A stretch of DNA of 33,310 nucleotides. Source: Streptomyces poriferorum. Its GTDB lineage: Bacteria > Actinomycetota > Actinomycetes > Streptomycetales > Streptomycetaceae. A program made the position numbers and the translations under genes. The DNA lies in assembly GCF_019399235.1 (NCBI RefSeq), contig NZ_JAELVH010000021.1, positions 1 through 33,310 on the forward strand. Direction: 5' to 3'. The notes under the pieces are model-generated. The model saw nothing but the letters and a program-made list of their open reading frames with translations, had not been told where the DNA came from and did no database searches. Shown here one piece after another: positions 9,818 to 21,206 of the stretch. The number at the start of each line of letters is the position of its first letter. Positions within the stretch are counted from its first letter, which is position 1.

Positions 9818-9860
9818 CGCGACGCGCCGGCCGACGGTGTTCGTCGGCCGGCGCGTCGCG
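9818..9860. terminator. Strong terminator hairpin after the cyclophilin gene
   Basis: A perfect 18-bp stem, CGCGACGCGCCGGCCGAC (9818-9835) with its complement at 9843-9860, closes a 7-nt loop. It sits 26 bp past the stop codon of the minus-strand cyclophilin gene and also insulates it from the Clp-N promoter. Confidence 0.8.
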
Positions 9861-9886
9861 GTGAGCTGTTGTGCGAGCGGACCGGG

Positions 9887-10384
9887 TCAGAGCGTCCCGG
9901 AGTCGGCGATGGTGACCTTCGCCTTGGTGCGGCCGCTCTGCGAACCGAGACCCTCGATCTTCGTGACCAGGTCCATGCTCTGCTGGTCGGCGACCTCGCC
10001 GAAGACCACGTGCTTGCCGTCCAGCCAGGAGGTCACGATGGTCGTGATGAAGAACTGCGAGCCGTTGGAGTTCGGGCCGCTGTTCGCCATCGAGAGGAGG
10101 CCGGGCTTGGTGTGCGCCAGCTTGAAGTTCTCGTCGTCGAACTTCGCGCCGTAGATGCTCTTGCCGCCGGTGCCGTCACCGCGGGTGAAGTCACCGCCCT
10201 GCAGCATGAACTCGGGGATGACGCGGTGGAAGGAGGAGCCCTTGTAGCCGTAGCCCTGCTCGCCCGTGGCCAGCTGGCGGAAGTTCTCCGCGGTCTTGGG
10301 GACCACGTCGTCGTACAGGTTGAAGACGATCCGCCCGGCGGGCTCGTCGTTGATGGTGATGTCGAAGTAAACCTTGCTCGTCAT
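9887..10384 (-). CDS. Cyclophilin-type peptidyl-prolyl cis-trans isomerase
   Basis: A 165-residue single-domain cyclophilin, the usual length for the cytoplasmic Streptomyces enzyme. The active-site segments are complete: [23 protein letters not shown] (with the catalytic Arg), [17 protein letters not shown], and [12 protein letters not shown] with the Trp that in this family goes with cyclosporin binding. It speeds proline isomerisation during protein folding. The ATG at 10384 gives the canonical [12 protein letters not shown] start and has AGGATGG just upstream. A longer frame to 10585 is rejected as non-homologous. A 9-bp hairpin stands 19 bp before the start, so the promoter must lie close to the gene or the hairpin must be in the leader. 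Confidence 0.95.
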   Translation of the reverse strand: MTSKVYFDITINDEPAGRIVFNLYDDVVPKTAENFRQLATGEQGYGYKGSSFHRVIPEFMLQGGDFTRGDGTGGKSIYGAKFDDENFKLAHTKPGLLSMANSGPNSNGSQFFITTIVTSWLDGKHVVFGEVADQQSMDLVTKIEGLGSQSGRTKAKVTIADSGTL

Positions 10385-10402
10385 GGAACCATCCTGACAT
10401 CT

Positions 10403-10427
10403 GCCCGCCCGGCCCCGACGGGCGGGC
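10403..10427 (-). terminator. GC hairpin between DinB and cyclophilin genes
   Basis: GCCCGCCCG (10403-10411) pairs with CGGGCGGGC (10419-10427) around a 7-nt loop. It may terminate the upstream DinB transcript or sit in the cyclophilin 5' leader. Confidence 0.5.
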
Positions 10428-10514
10428 GCGTTTGAACACCGCTCACGGGTGAGTGGCCAGGGGCATGTGGTCGACACCCGGCCGGGGTCGCCCGCCACGC
10501 CGCAGCCCGCGCCG

Positions 10515-11027
10515 TCACACTCCCGTACTGCCGTCGATCCGCTCCCGCAGCAGGTCGGCGTGGCCGCTGTGGCGGGCGTACTCACCGATCATGTGCGTGT
10601 AGATCCACCGCAGACTCACCTCGCCGCCCATGAACGGGGCCGTGTCCTCCAGCGACCGCCCGGCGCAGTTGGCCCGGGACACGGCGATCTCCTTCTGCCA
10701 GCGAGCGCAGGCTCCCGCGAAGGTCTCGTCTCCGGAGAGCTCGAACCCCCCGTCGTGGCCCTCGGGCCCGGCCGGTCCCCCCTGTACGGGCGGGACGTCC
10801 TCGCCGGTGAGCACCCGGCGGAACCAGTTCCGCTCGACCTCCGTGAGGTGCTGGACGAGTCCCATCAAGGTCAGCGCCGACGGTGCCGCGGAGGCCTCAC
10901 GCACCTGCTCGTCGGCGAGTCCTTCGCATTTCACCGCCACGGTGGCCCGGTAGAAGTCGAGCCAGGAGGCCAGGTTGGTGCGCTCGTCGGCGTTCAGGGG
11001 CGGCATCGGGCGTTCGGTGTGCGTCAT
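10515..11027 (-). CDS. DinB-like DUF664 protein (possible mycothiol-dependent enzyme)
   Basis: A 170-residue four-helix-bundle protein of the DinB/DUF664 group. Histidines that can bind a metal appear in [13 protein letters not shown] and in [24 protein letters not shown], the last stretch being the family hallmark. Actinobacterial members are often annotated as mycothiol- or bacillithiol-dependent transferases, but the substrate here is unknown. The ATG at 11027 ([11 protein letters not shown]) is chosen over a GTG two codons earlier. No Shine-Dalgarno is evident for either. It lies between the cyclophilin and the LysR-like gene on the same strand, with short gaps, and no functional link is obvious. 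Confidence 0.85.
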   Translation of the reverse strand: MTHTERPMPPLNADERTNLASWLDFYRATVAVKCEGLADEQVREASAAPSALTLMGLVQHLTEVERNWFRRVLTGEDVPPVQGGPAGPEGHDGGFELSGDETFAGACARWQKEIAVSRANCAGRSLEDTAPFMGGEVSLRWIYTHMIGEYARHSGHADLLRERIDGSTGV

Positions 11028-11090
11028 GATCACCGATGCTGCCAGCAGGGTCTGACATCGTGCTGCCGCGACCTGACGCCGCGGCTTCGC

Positions 11091-11885
11091 CTACGGCCGC
11101 CGCCGGGGCTTGCCGCGCTTCGCGCCGGCGGCCCCCTTGGCACCGCGGGCGCCCTTCGCTCCCTTGGCTCCGCCCGAACCGCCACGGGCGTTCTTCCCCG
11201 CCGGCGAACCCGCCGCAGGCTTGCGCCCGTCGGCGCGCTTAGCCTTCGCCTTCGGCTGTTCGGCGGACGCCGTCCCCCGGCCCCGAGAGCTGTTCACGGT
11301 CCGTCCGCGGACGATCCCGATGAAGTCCTCCACCAGGTCGGTGGTCCTGTCCTCGGGCCAGGACAGGGCGATCCGTGACTCAGGGGCGTCCGACAGCGGA
11401 CGGTAGGTGAGGTCCTTGCGGTGGTGCAGCCGGGCGAGCGACTGCGGAACGGCGAGGACACCCACCCCGGCGGCCACCAGCTCGACGGCATCGGCCGTCG
11501 TGGCCGGGCGCTCGATCGCGGGCCTGCCGGGGAGCTCCTCCCAGCCGAGGGTGTCGTCGAGCGGATGCAGCACGATGTCGTCGGCCAGTTCCGCGAGCGA
11601 GACCTCGTCGACCGCCGCCGCCACGTGGTCCTTGGGGATCACGACGACGGTCTGCTCCGTGTAGAGCGGGATCGCGCTGAGGTCCGCGCCGTCGACCGGC
11701 AGCCGTACGAAGCCCGCGTCGGCCTCGCCGGCGCGCAGCAGGGCCGTCGCCTCGGCGGCGGGCACCGCGACGAGCGTCAGGGGGATGTCCGGCAGACGCT
11801 CGTTCCAGATCCGCACCCACTTGGTGGGTGTCACCCCGGGGACGTACGCGAGCCGGAATGAAGGGGATGCTTCCGAGCCTGTCAC
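11091..11885 (-). CDS. HTH-less LysR substrate-binding protein with basic tail
   Basis: A 264-residue protein. Residues about 9-193 form the periplasmic-binding-like effector domain of LysR regulators (FRLAYVPGVTPTKW, AGEADAGFVRLP, VVVIPKDH, LVAAGVGVLAVPQSLA). The N-terminal winged helix is absent: the frame begins directly with the sensor domain and the region upstream belongs to a divergent promoter. The last 70 residues are a low-complexity Lys/Ala/Gly tail with GAKGAKGARGAKG-type repeats ending KPRRRP, resembling histone-H1-like tails and able to bind nucleic acid without specificity. The start is GTG 11885, with TAACCT six bases upstream, a good leaderless layout. It is divergent from the DUF5997 gene, a pairing I recall from other actinobacteria. 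Confidence 0.8.
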   Translation of the reverse strand: MTGSEASPSFRLAYVPGVTPTKWVRIWNERLPDIPLTLVAVPAAEATALLRAGEADAGFVRLPVDGADLSAIPLYTEQTVVVIPKDHVAAAVDEVSLAELADDIVLHPLDDTLGWEELPGRPAIERPATTADAVELVAAGVGVLAVPQSLARLHHRKDLTYRPLSDAPESRIALSWPEDRTTDLVEDFIGIVRGRTVNSSRGRGTASAEQPKAKAKRADGRKPAAGSPAGKNARGGSGGAKGAKGARGAKGAAGAKRGKPRRRP

Positions 11886-11891
11886 CCCGCC

Positions 11892-11936
11892 AGGTTACCG
11901 GTCGTGGTCAGAGGCGGCGCACACGCTCGATACTCT
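11892..11936. promoter_or_regulatory. Divergent leaderless -10 elements (LysR-like / DUF5997)
   Basis: On the minus strand TAACCT (plus 11892-11897) is followed by six bases and the GTG at 11885. On the plus strand TACTCT (11931-11936) is followed by seven bases and the ATG at 11944. Both genes lack a Shine-Dalgarno. The 58-bp interval between the start codons therefore holds two back-to-back leaderless promoters and room for a shared operator, though no clear palindrome was seen. Confidence 0.5.
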
Positions 11937-11943
11937 TGACCTC

Positions 11944-12333
11944 ATGACGTCGCACCAGACCACCCAGACCATGAAGCCCGCGACCGCGGCGAAGAAACTG
12001 GGTGTGTACCTCGAGGCCACCCCCACCGAGTTCCAGGAGGGTGTCGTCTCGCGCGCCGAGCTGGCGGCCCTCCAGGCCGATCCGCCCGAGTGGCTGCAGG
12101 AACTGCGGCGCAACGGCCCGCACCCGCGGCCGGTGGTCGCGTCCAAGCTGGGCGTCTCCATCTCCGGCCTCGCCCGCGGGGGAGTCACGGACGCCCTCAC
12201 CACGGAGCAGATCGACGCGCTGAAGCAGGACAACCCCGAGTGGCTGCAGAAGGAGCGCGCCACGCAGGCGGAGGTCCGTAAGGAAACCGTACGCATCAAG
12301 GAGCGGAACGCGGAGCGCAAGGACGCGTCCTAG
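11944..12333 (+). CDS. DUF5997 family protein with internal duplication
   Basis: A 129-residue protein recognised as DUF5997 (KPATAAKKLGVYL ... PEWLQ). It contains two copies of one unit: KLGV...VVSRAELAALQADPPEWLQELR (about 17-54) and KLGV...ALTTEQIDALKQDNPEWLQKER (about 67-104). Each looks like a short helix-turn-helix-like start followed by an EWLQ helix. A charged C-terminal helix follows. The function is not established. It is divergent from the HTH-less LysR sensor, which suggests, by inference only, a two-part regulator. A strong hairpin terminates it 33 bp past the stop. Confidence 0.75.
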   Translation: MTSHQTTQTMKPATAAKKLGVYLEATPTEFQEGVVSRAELAALQADPPEWLQELRRNGPHPRPVVASKLGVSISGLARGGVTDALTTEQIDALKQDNPEWLQKERATQAEVRKETVRIKERNAERKDAS

Positions 12334-12365
12334 GAGCGTTCGCCTCCCACCCCGAAGTCCGCCGT

Positions 12366-12412
12366 GTGGGCGGTCCTCGTCCCCTCGCAGCCCGGGGACG
12401 GAGGCCGCCCAC
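12366..12412 (+). terminator. Terminator hairpin after DUF5997 gene
   Basis: GTGGGCGG (12366-12373) pairs with CCGCCCAC (12405-12412, allowing for the offset). The stem continues with CC/GG and CGTCCCC (12378-12384) against GGGGACG (12394-12400), with small bulges and a 9-nt loop. It separates this gene from the resistance promoter at 12444. Confidence 0.65.
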
Positions 12413-12443
12413 GCGTCGTTTCCGTGAAGGTCCTGCGGCCCGG

Positions 12444-12480
12444 AAAACCGGATGACGGCCCACCGGACCCCGCGTACCTT
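12444..12480 (+). promoter_or_regulatory. WblC/WhiB7-like promoter of the ABC-F leader
   Basis: ATGACG (12452-12457), 17 bases, then TACCTT (12475-12480) form a housekeeping-type promoter. A short A-tract, AAAA (12444-12447), lies just upstream of the -35, in a GGAAAACCGG context. WhiB7/WblC-controlled promoters have an A/T-rich patch a few bases before the -35, and ABC-F resistance genes are known members of that regulon. The match is by eye. Confidence 0.5.
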
Positions 12481-12487
12481 GGTCCGC

Positions 12488-12502
12488 ATGGGAACGCTGT
12501 GA
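12488..12502 (+). CDS. Four-residue leader peptide (MGTL)
   Basis: ATG GGA ACG CTG TGA begins seven bases after the -10 hexamer TACCTT, so the transcript from this promoter should start at or next to this ATG and the peptide would be read from a leaderless mRNA. It precedes the ABC-F gene by about 100 nt that can form competing hairpins. Very short leader peptides that sense ribosome-stalling antibiotics are known upstream of ABC-F resistance genes. Its translation is not proven. Confidence 0.4.
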   Translation: MGTL

Positions 12503-12511
12503 TCGCCCCGC

Positions 12512-12590
12512 CCACGACCGCGTAGAGCTCCGCTCCGCCGTCGTGGCGCCGATTCGTCCACGAATCCGTTCTGCCGGCACGGCCGGGAAC
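12512..12590 (+). promoter_or_regulatory. Structured attenuator-like leader of the ABC-F gene
   Basis: CCACGAC (12512-12518) can pair with GTCGTGG (12540-12546). The same GTCGTGG can instead pair through TCGTGG with CCACGA (12558-12563). GATTCGT (12551-12557) can also pair with ACGAATC (12560-12566). A third stem, GTTC (12568-12571) with GAAC (12587-12590) plus inner CCGG/CCGG, ends just before AGGGG, the likely Shine-Dalgarno. The first two pairings exclude each other, as expected for ribosome-mediated attenuation started by the upstream four-codon ORF. Confidence 0.45.
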
Positions 12591-12602
12591 AGGGGCTCAT
12601 TC

Positions 12603-14249
12603 ATGCACCCATCACACTCCGCACAACTCTCTCTGCACGGCGTCACCAAGCGTTACGGCGAGCGCACCGTGCTGCACCGGATCTCGCTCGCCCTCGCCCC
12701 CGGTGAGAAGGCCGGCGTCGTCGGCGACAACGGGGCCGGCAAGTCCACTCTGCTCCGCCTCCTCGCCGGCCGTGAGACGCCCGACGCGGGCGAGGTGTCC
12801 GTCGTCTCGCCCGGCGGTACGGGGTATCTCGCCCAGGCCATCGGGCTGACCCCGCACGCCACCGTCCAGGACGCCGTGGACGTGGCACTGGGCGAACTGC
12901 GCACGCTCGAAGCGGAGCTGCGCCGGGCCGGGTCCGCGCTGGCCGGAGCATCGGCCGGACCGGAACTCGGCGCGGCCCTCGCCTCGTACGCGCGCCTGAC
13001 CGAGCAGTACGAGGCACGCGACGGCTACGGCGCCGACACCCGGGTGGACACCGCGATGCACGGGCTCGGTCTGCCGTGGCTGTCCAGGGACCGGCCGCTG
13101 GGCACGCTCTCCGGCGGCGAGCGTTCACGGCTGGCACTGGCCGCGACGCTCGCGTCCCGCCCGGAACTGCTGCTGCTGGACGAGCCGACCAACGATCTCG
13201 ACGACCGGGGGGTCGGCTGGCTGGAGGACCATCTGCGGGCCCACCGCGGAACGGTCGTCGCGGTCACCCACGACCGCGTCTTCCTGGAGCGGATCACCAG
13301 CACGGTCCTGGAGGTCGAAGGCGGCCGGGTCTCCCGTCACGGCAACGGCTACGCCGGATACCTCACGGCCAAGGCCACGGAACGCCGTCGGCGCCGGGAG
13401 CGGTACGACGAGTGGCGGGCCGAACTCGACCGCAGCCGCAGGCTCGCCGAGTCCAACGTGGCCCGTCTGGACGCCATCCCGCGCAGGATGCCGCAGGCCA
13501 ACTTCGGTTCCGGGGCGTTCCGCGCACGGGGGCGCGCCCACGGTGCGATGAGCCGTATCCGTAACGCGAAGGAGCGCGTCGAGCGGCTGACCGCGAGCCC
13601 GCTGACCCCGCCGCCGGACCCGCTGTCGTTCACGGCCCGCATCGCCACCGCGGCCGGCCCCGGCGAGGCACCCGCCGCGGTCCTGGAGGACGTGGTCGTC
13701 GAGGGCCGGCTGACGGTGCCACAGCTGCGCATCGGTCCGGCCGAGCGCGTGCTGGTCACCGGCCCCAACGGCGCGGGCAAGAGCTCCCTGCTGCGGGTCC
13801 TGGCCGGGGAACTCCGGCCGGACGCGGGCGCGGTGCGCGTCGCCGGGCGGGTGGGACACCTGCGGCAGGAGGAGACGCCGTGGCCGCCGGGCCTGAGCGT
13901 GCTGGCGGCCTTCGCCCACGGCCGCCCCGGCGACCGGGACGAGCATGCCGACATGCTGCTGTCGCTGGGCCTGTTCGAGCCGGACGCCCTGCGGTTGCGC
14001 GTCGGGAGCCTCTCGTACGGCCAGCGGCGGCGCATCGAACTCGCCCGGCTGGTCAGCGAACCGGTGGACCTGCTTCTGTTGGACGAGCCGACCAACCACC
14101 TCTCGCCCGCGCTCGTCGAAGAGCTGGAGGCGGCGCTGACCGGTTACGCGGGGGCGCTGGTGCTGGTCACTCACGACCGCCGGATGCGGGCGCGGTTCGG
14201 CGGCACCCGGCTGGAGATGAGGGAGGGCGCCGTCACCGGCGCCCTCTGA
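12603..14249 (+). CDS. ABC-F family ATPase (ribosome-protection type)
   Basis: A 548-residue soluble protein with two ABC cassettes and no membrane domain. Cassette 1 has Walker A GDNGAGKST (about 41-49), signature LSGGERSRL (about 169) and Walker B LLLLDEPTNDLD. Cassette 2 has GPNGAGKSS (about 387), LSYGQRRRIEL (about 470) and LLLLDEPTNHL. The interdomain linker (about 255-340) is long and Arg-rich (ATERRRRRERYDEW), as in antibiotic-resistance ABC-Fs such as the TlrC/CarA/OleB group, which reach into the ribosomal E/P site and dislodge antibiotics. The ATG at 12603 has AGGGG upstream. The WblC-like promoter and leader support a resistance role, but the antibiotic is unknown. It is followed by rox. 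Confidence 0.9.
   Translation: MHPSHSAQLSLHGVTKRYGERTVLHRISLALAPGEKAGVVGDNGAGKSTLLRLLAGRETPDAGEVSVVSPGGTGYLAQAIGLTPHATVQDAVDVALGELRTLEAELRRAGSALAGASAGPELGAALASYARLTEQYEARDGYGADTRVDTAMHGLGLPWLSRDRPLGTLSGGERSRLALAATLASRPELLLLDEPTNDLDDRGVGWLEDHLRAHRGTVVAVTHDRVFLERITSTVLEVEGGRVSRHGNGYAGYLTAKATERRRRRERYDEWRAELDRSRRLAESNVARLDAIPRRMPQANFGSGAFRARGRAHGAMSRIRNAKERVERLTASPLTPPPDPLSFTARIATAAGPGEAPAAVLEDVVVEGRLTVPQLRIGPAERVLVTGPNGAGKSSLLRVLAGELRPDAGAVRVAGRVGHLRQEETPWPPGLSVLAAFAHGRPGDRDEHADMLLSLGLFEPDALRLRVGSLSYGQRRRIELARLVSEPVDLLLLDEPTNHLSPALVEELEAALTGYAGALVLVTHDRRMRARFGGTRLEMREGAVTGAL
14223..14246 (+). terminator. Hairpin at the end of the ABC-F gene
   Basis: GAGGGCGCC (14223-14231) and GGCGCCCTC (14238-14246) form a 9-bp stem with a 6-nt loop inside the last codons. 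The stop codon and an A-run follow. It may terminate the transcript or protect its 3' end. Confidence 0.5.
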
Positions 14250-14299
14250 AAAAACAGAAGGCAAGGAGCGTGATGCCTCCCTGCCGGTTTCAAGATATA

Positions 14300-14336
14300 G
14301 CGCACCGGGGGCCTTGCGGCAAGGCCCCCGGTGCGC
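14300..14336 (+). promoter_or_regulatory. Rifamycin-associated element (RAE)-like inverted repeat
   Basis: A perfect 17-bp inverted repeat, GCGCACCGGGGGCCTTG (14300-14316), loop CGG, and its complement (14320-14336). Its core GGGCCTTGCGGCAAGGCCC is almost the same as the 19-bp RAE described upstream of rifamycin-inactivating genes in actinobacteria (as I recall, GGGGCTTGCGGCAAGGCCC). It lies 54 bp before a rox homologue, which makes the identification strong. An AT-rich TATAGC (14296-14301) touches its left edge and may be the -10. It could also terminate ABC-F read-through. Confidence 0.85.
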
Positions 14337-14337
14337 C

Positions 14338-14367
14338 GCAGAATGACCGGCCACGGCCGGATTCTGC
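14338..14367 (+). repeat. Second inverted repeat between RAE and rox
   Basis: GCAGAAT (14338-14344) pairs with ATTCTGC (14361-14367) and CCGGCC (14347-14352) pairs with GGCCGG (14355-14360), leaving a GA bulge and a 2-nt centre. It lies one base after the RAE and 23 bp before the rox start, so it would be in the leader RNA or be a second protein-binding site. Confidence 0.55.
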
Positions 14368-14378
14368 TGATCTCCTGA

Positions 14379-15848
<1,470 letters not shown>

Positions 15849-15864
15849 TACCGGACGCGCCGGT

Positions 15865-15902
15865 GTCCCGTCCCCGGTGCCCGGCGGGGGCGGGGACGGG
15901 AC
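15865..15902. terminator. Bidirectional terminator between rox and lipase
   Basis: GTCCCGTCCCC (15865-15875) pairs perfectly over 11 bp with GGGGACGGGAC (15892-15902) around a 16-nt loop, between two convergent genes. Confidence 0.7.
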
Positions 15903-15923
15903 GTGTCCGGCCGGTGCGACGGG

Positions 15924-16661
15924 TCAGGAGGCGACGAAGCGCGCGATCTGGCCCAGCACGATCGTGTCCGTCAGGTACCCGATGTGGGTCTGGCAGAGCA
16001 CGTTGTTGTTCGTCGCGCCGCTCAGCCTGGTGCTGGTGTACGGGAGGATGATGCCGTCGCACGCGGAGTACCAGCTGGCGTACTTGGTGTCACCCGGTGT
16101 CTCGTCGCCCGCGCTGATCTGGGAGATGAAGGAGGATCCCGGGTACATCTGCTGGCAGGTCGTGTAGATCAGACAGGCACTGGCGAACGTCGTTCCGTGG
16201 TTGGCGCCCGCGATGGACGCGAGGTGGCTGACGCTGCTGTGGCCGCCCAGCACCTTCAGGTAGTACTGGCTGACCAGGCCGCCCATCGAGTGGTTGACGA
16301 TCGCGACCTTGCTCGCACCGGTCTGCGACTTCACGTTGTTGACGAACGTGGCCAGGCCCTGGGCGTTGGTGATGTTGTTGCCGTACGAGTTGTACTCGTA
16401 GGCGAAGAGCTTCGAGCTGGACCAGCCGTTGAGCTGGAAGACGCTCTTGGCGGTGGTCCAGTTGGAGGCGTTGCCGGTGTACCCGTGGACGAAGACGACC
16501 GGGGTGCTGGTCGACAGCGGCGTCACGGCCGCGGCGGTGGCGGTCTGCGCGGCCGGTGCGCGATCGGCCGCGCCGGCCGCGGACGTCGAGCCGAACAGGG
16601 TGAACGCGACCGTGACGGCCGCGAGAACGCCGAGAAGGCGGCGGGGTGAACGACGACGCAT
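15924..16661 (-). CDS. Secreted lipase/esterase (alpha/beta hydrolase)
   Basis: A 245-residue secreted alpha/beta hydrolase of the bacterial lipase class 2 type. Residues 1 to about 31 form a signal peptide (MRRRSPRRLLG, hydrophobic core, ending near SAAGAA). The oxyanion-hole segment is VVFVHGYTGNASNW. The nucleophile elbow is NHSMGG, where the usual first Gly or Ala is Asn. The probable Asp is in SACDGIILPY and the His in CQTHIGYL. Several Cys residues suggest disulfides, fitting secretion. It likely cleaves acyl esters outside the cell. ATG 16661 has AGGAG a few bases upstream. It is divergent from argC across 248 bp, with no obvious functional link. Confidence 0.88.
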   Translation of the reverse strand: MRRRSPRRLLGVLAAVTVAFTLFGSTSAAGAADRAPAAQTATAAAVTPLSTSTPVVFVHGYTGNASNWTTAKSVFQLNGWSSSKLFAYEYNSYGNNITNAQGLATFVNNVKSQTGASKVAIVNHSMGGLVSQYYLKVLGGHSSVSHLASIAGANHGTTFASACLIYTTCQQMYPGSSFISQISAGDETPGDTKYASWYSACDGIILPYTSTRLSGATNNNVLCQTHIGYLTDTIVLGQIARFVAS

Positions 16662-16675
16662 GGGGGCACTCCTGA

Positions 16676-19085
<2,410 letters not shown>

Positions 19086-19089
<4 letters not shown>

Positions 19090-19988
19090 CCGCCGCGCGG
19101 AAGCACACCGCACTCCCGAAGGCGCAGATCCTCATCGAGGCGCTGCCCTGGCTGACCCGGCACAACGGCAAGACCGTCGTCATCAAGTTCGGCGGCAACG
19201 CCATGATCGACGAGGAGCTGAAGGCCGCCTTCGCCCAGGACGTCGTCTTCCTGCGGCACGCCGGTCTCAAGCCCGTCGTCGTGCACGGCGGCGGCCCGCA
19301 GATCAGCGCGCAGCTCGACAAACAGGGCCTGGTCAGCGAGTTCAAGGCCGGGCTGCGTGTCACCACGCCCGAGGCGATGGACGTCGTACGGATGGTGCTC
19401 GCCGGACAGGTCCAGCGCGAGCTCGTCGGCCTGCTCAACCAGCACGGGCCGCTGGCCGTGGGTATGACCGGGGAGGACGCCCACACGATCACCGCGGTCC
19501 AGCACCGCCCCGTGATCGACGGCGAGGCCGTCGACATCGGGCGGGTCGGCGAGATCACCGCGATCGACACCGGGGCCATCCAGGCGCTGCTGGACGACGG
19601 CCGCATCCCGGTCATCTCCTCCATCGCCCGCTCGGCGGAGGACAACCACGTCTACAACGTCAACGCCGACACCGCGGCCGCCGCCCTGGCCGCCGCGCTG
19701 AACGCCGAGACACTGATGGTCCTCACCGACGTCGAGGGCCTGTACGAGGACTGGCCCAACAGCGACGACGTGATCAGCCGCCTCACCGCCACCGAGCTGG
19801 AGAAGCTCCTGCCGGAACTCTCCAGCGGCATGGTGCCCAAGATGCAGGGCTGCCTGCACGCCGTGCGCAACGGCGTGGAGACGGCCCGCGTCATCGACGG
19901 CCGGGTCCAGCACTCGATCCTGCTGGAGATCTTCACCGACGAAGGAATCGGCACGATGGTCGTGCCCGACGCACAGGGGGAAGCATGA
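19086..19988 (+). CDS. argB: Acetylglutamate kinase
   Basis: A 300-residue amino acid kinase that phosphorylates N-acetylglutamate with ATP. Visible motifs are VIKFGGNAM (phosphate loop with the catalytic Lys), [10 protein letters not shown], the substrate-binding segment with [18 protein letters not shown], and [12 protein letters not shown]. An N-terminal helix ([12 protein letters not shown]) like that of arginine-inhibited hexameric forms suggests feedback inhibition by arginine. It overlaps argJ and argD by 4 nt (ATGA) at both ends. Confidence 0.97.
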
Positions 19989-21196
19989 CCAACGCCGAGC
20001 TCTCGCAGCGGTGGCAGCACGCGCTGATGGACAACTACGGCACCCCGAAGCTGTCCCTCGTCCGCGGTCAGGGCGCCCATGTGTGGGACGCCGACGGCAC
20101 CCGGTACCTCGACTTCGTCGGCGGCATCGCGGTGAACGCCCTGGGCCACGCCCACCCCGCGGTCGTCGAGGCGGTCTCCACCCAGATCGCCTCCCTCGGC
20201 CACGTCTCCAACCTCTTCATCGCCGAGCCGCCCGTCGCGCTCGCCGAACGGCTGCTCCAGCTCTTCGGCCGCACCGGCAAGGTCTACTTCTGCAACTCGG
20301 GCGCCGAGGCCAACGAGGCCGCGTTCAAGATCGGCCGGCTGACCGGGCGTACCCACATGGTCGCCACCGGCGGCGCCTTCCACGGCCGGACCATGGGCTC
20401 CCTCGCGCTCACCGGTCAGCCGAAGAAGCGCGAGGCGTTCGTCCCGCTGCCCGGCGACGTCACGCACGTCCCGTACGGGGACGTCGAGGCGCTGCGGGCC
20501 GCGGTGACCACGGACACCGCGCTGCTGATCATCGAGCCGATCCAGGGCGAGAACGGCGTGGTCGTGCCGCCCAAGGGCTATCTGGAGGCGGCCCGGGAGA
20601 TCACCCGGACCACCGGCACCCTCCTCGTCCTCGACGAGGTACAGACCGGCATCGGCCGGTGCGGCAGCTGGTTCGAGCACCAGCAGCACCAAGGGGTTGA
20701 GCCCGATCTGGTCACCCTCGCCAAGGGACTGGGCGGCGGACTGCCGATCGGCGCCACGGTGGCGTTCGGCGAGGCCGCCGAGCTGCTCGCGCCCGGTCAG
20801 CACGGCACGACGTTCGGCGGCAACCCGGTCGCCTGCGCCGCCGGTCTCGCGGTCCTGGACACCCTGGCCGCCGACGGCGCGCTGGACAACGTGAAGCGGC
20901 TCGGCGAGCGGATCCGCAACGGCGTGGAAGGCCTCGGGCACCCGCTGGTCTCCCACGTCCGGGGCTCCGGCCTGCTGCTGGGTATCGTGCTCACCGAGCC
21001 CCTCGCACCCCAGGTGCAGCAGGCGGCTCAGGGAGCCGGGCTCCTGGTGAACGCGCCCGCCCCCGATGTCGTACGGCTGATGCCGCCGCTGATCATCGGT
21101 GAGGCGGACGTGGACGCGTTCCTCCAGGCACTGCCCGGTGCCCTCGACGCGGCATACGGGGACGGACGATCCGGGGCAGGACGCACCGGAGAATGA
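19985..21196 (+). CDS. argD: Acetylornithine aminotransferase
   Basis: A 403-residue class III PLP aminotransferase that makes N-acetylornithine from the semialdehyde with glutamate as donor. The PLP lysine is Lys247 in [13 protein letters not shown]. Other motifs are [40 protein letters not shown] and [12 protein letters not shown]. The length is normal. It begins inside the argB stop (ATGA) and is followed after 10 bp by argR. Confidence 0.96.
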   Translation: MTNAELSQRWQHALMDNYGTPKLSLVRGQGAHVWDADGTRYLDFVGGIAVNALGHAHPAVVEAVSTQIASLGHVSNLFIAEPPVALAERLLQLFGRTGKVYFCNSGAEANEAAFKIGRLTGRTHMVATGGAFHGRTMGSLALTGQPKKREAFVPLPGDVTHVPYGDVEALRAAVTTDTALLIIEPIQGENGVVVPPKGYLEAAREITRTTGTLLVLDEVQTGIGRCGSWFEHQQHQGVEPDLVTLAKGLGGGLPIGATVAFGEAAELLAPGQHGTTFGGNPVACAAGLAVLDTLAADGALDNVKRLGERIRNGVEGLGHPLVSHVRGSGLLLGIVLTEPLAPQVQQAAQGAGLLVNAPAPDVVRLMPPLIIGEADVDAFLQALPGALDAAYGDGRSGAGRTGE

Positions 21197-21206
21197 GGCG
21201 ACGACG

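Noticed and set aside
12543..12602. Upstream GTG start for the ABC-F gene adding 20 residues
   Set aside because: The extension is unlike the family and covers the hairpins of the leader. ATG 12603 has a Shine-Dalgarno.
14300..14336. Reading the 17-bp repeat as a simple terminator of the ABC-F gene
   Set aside because: Its core agrees with the rifamycin-associated element and it stands before rox. A separate hairpin already ends the ABC-F gene. A dual role is not excluded.
15924..16661. Lipase as an inactive enzyme because the elbow is N-H-S-M-G
   Set aside because: Ser, the following Gly and plausible Asp and His residues are present, and the first position of the elbow varies in known lipases.
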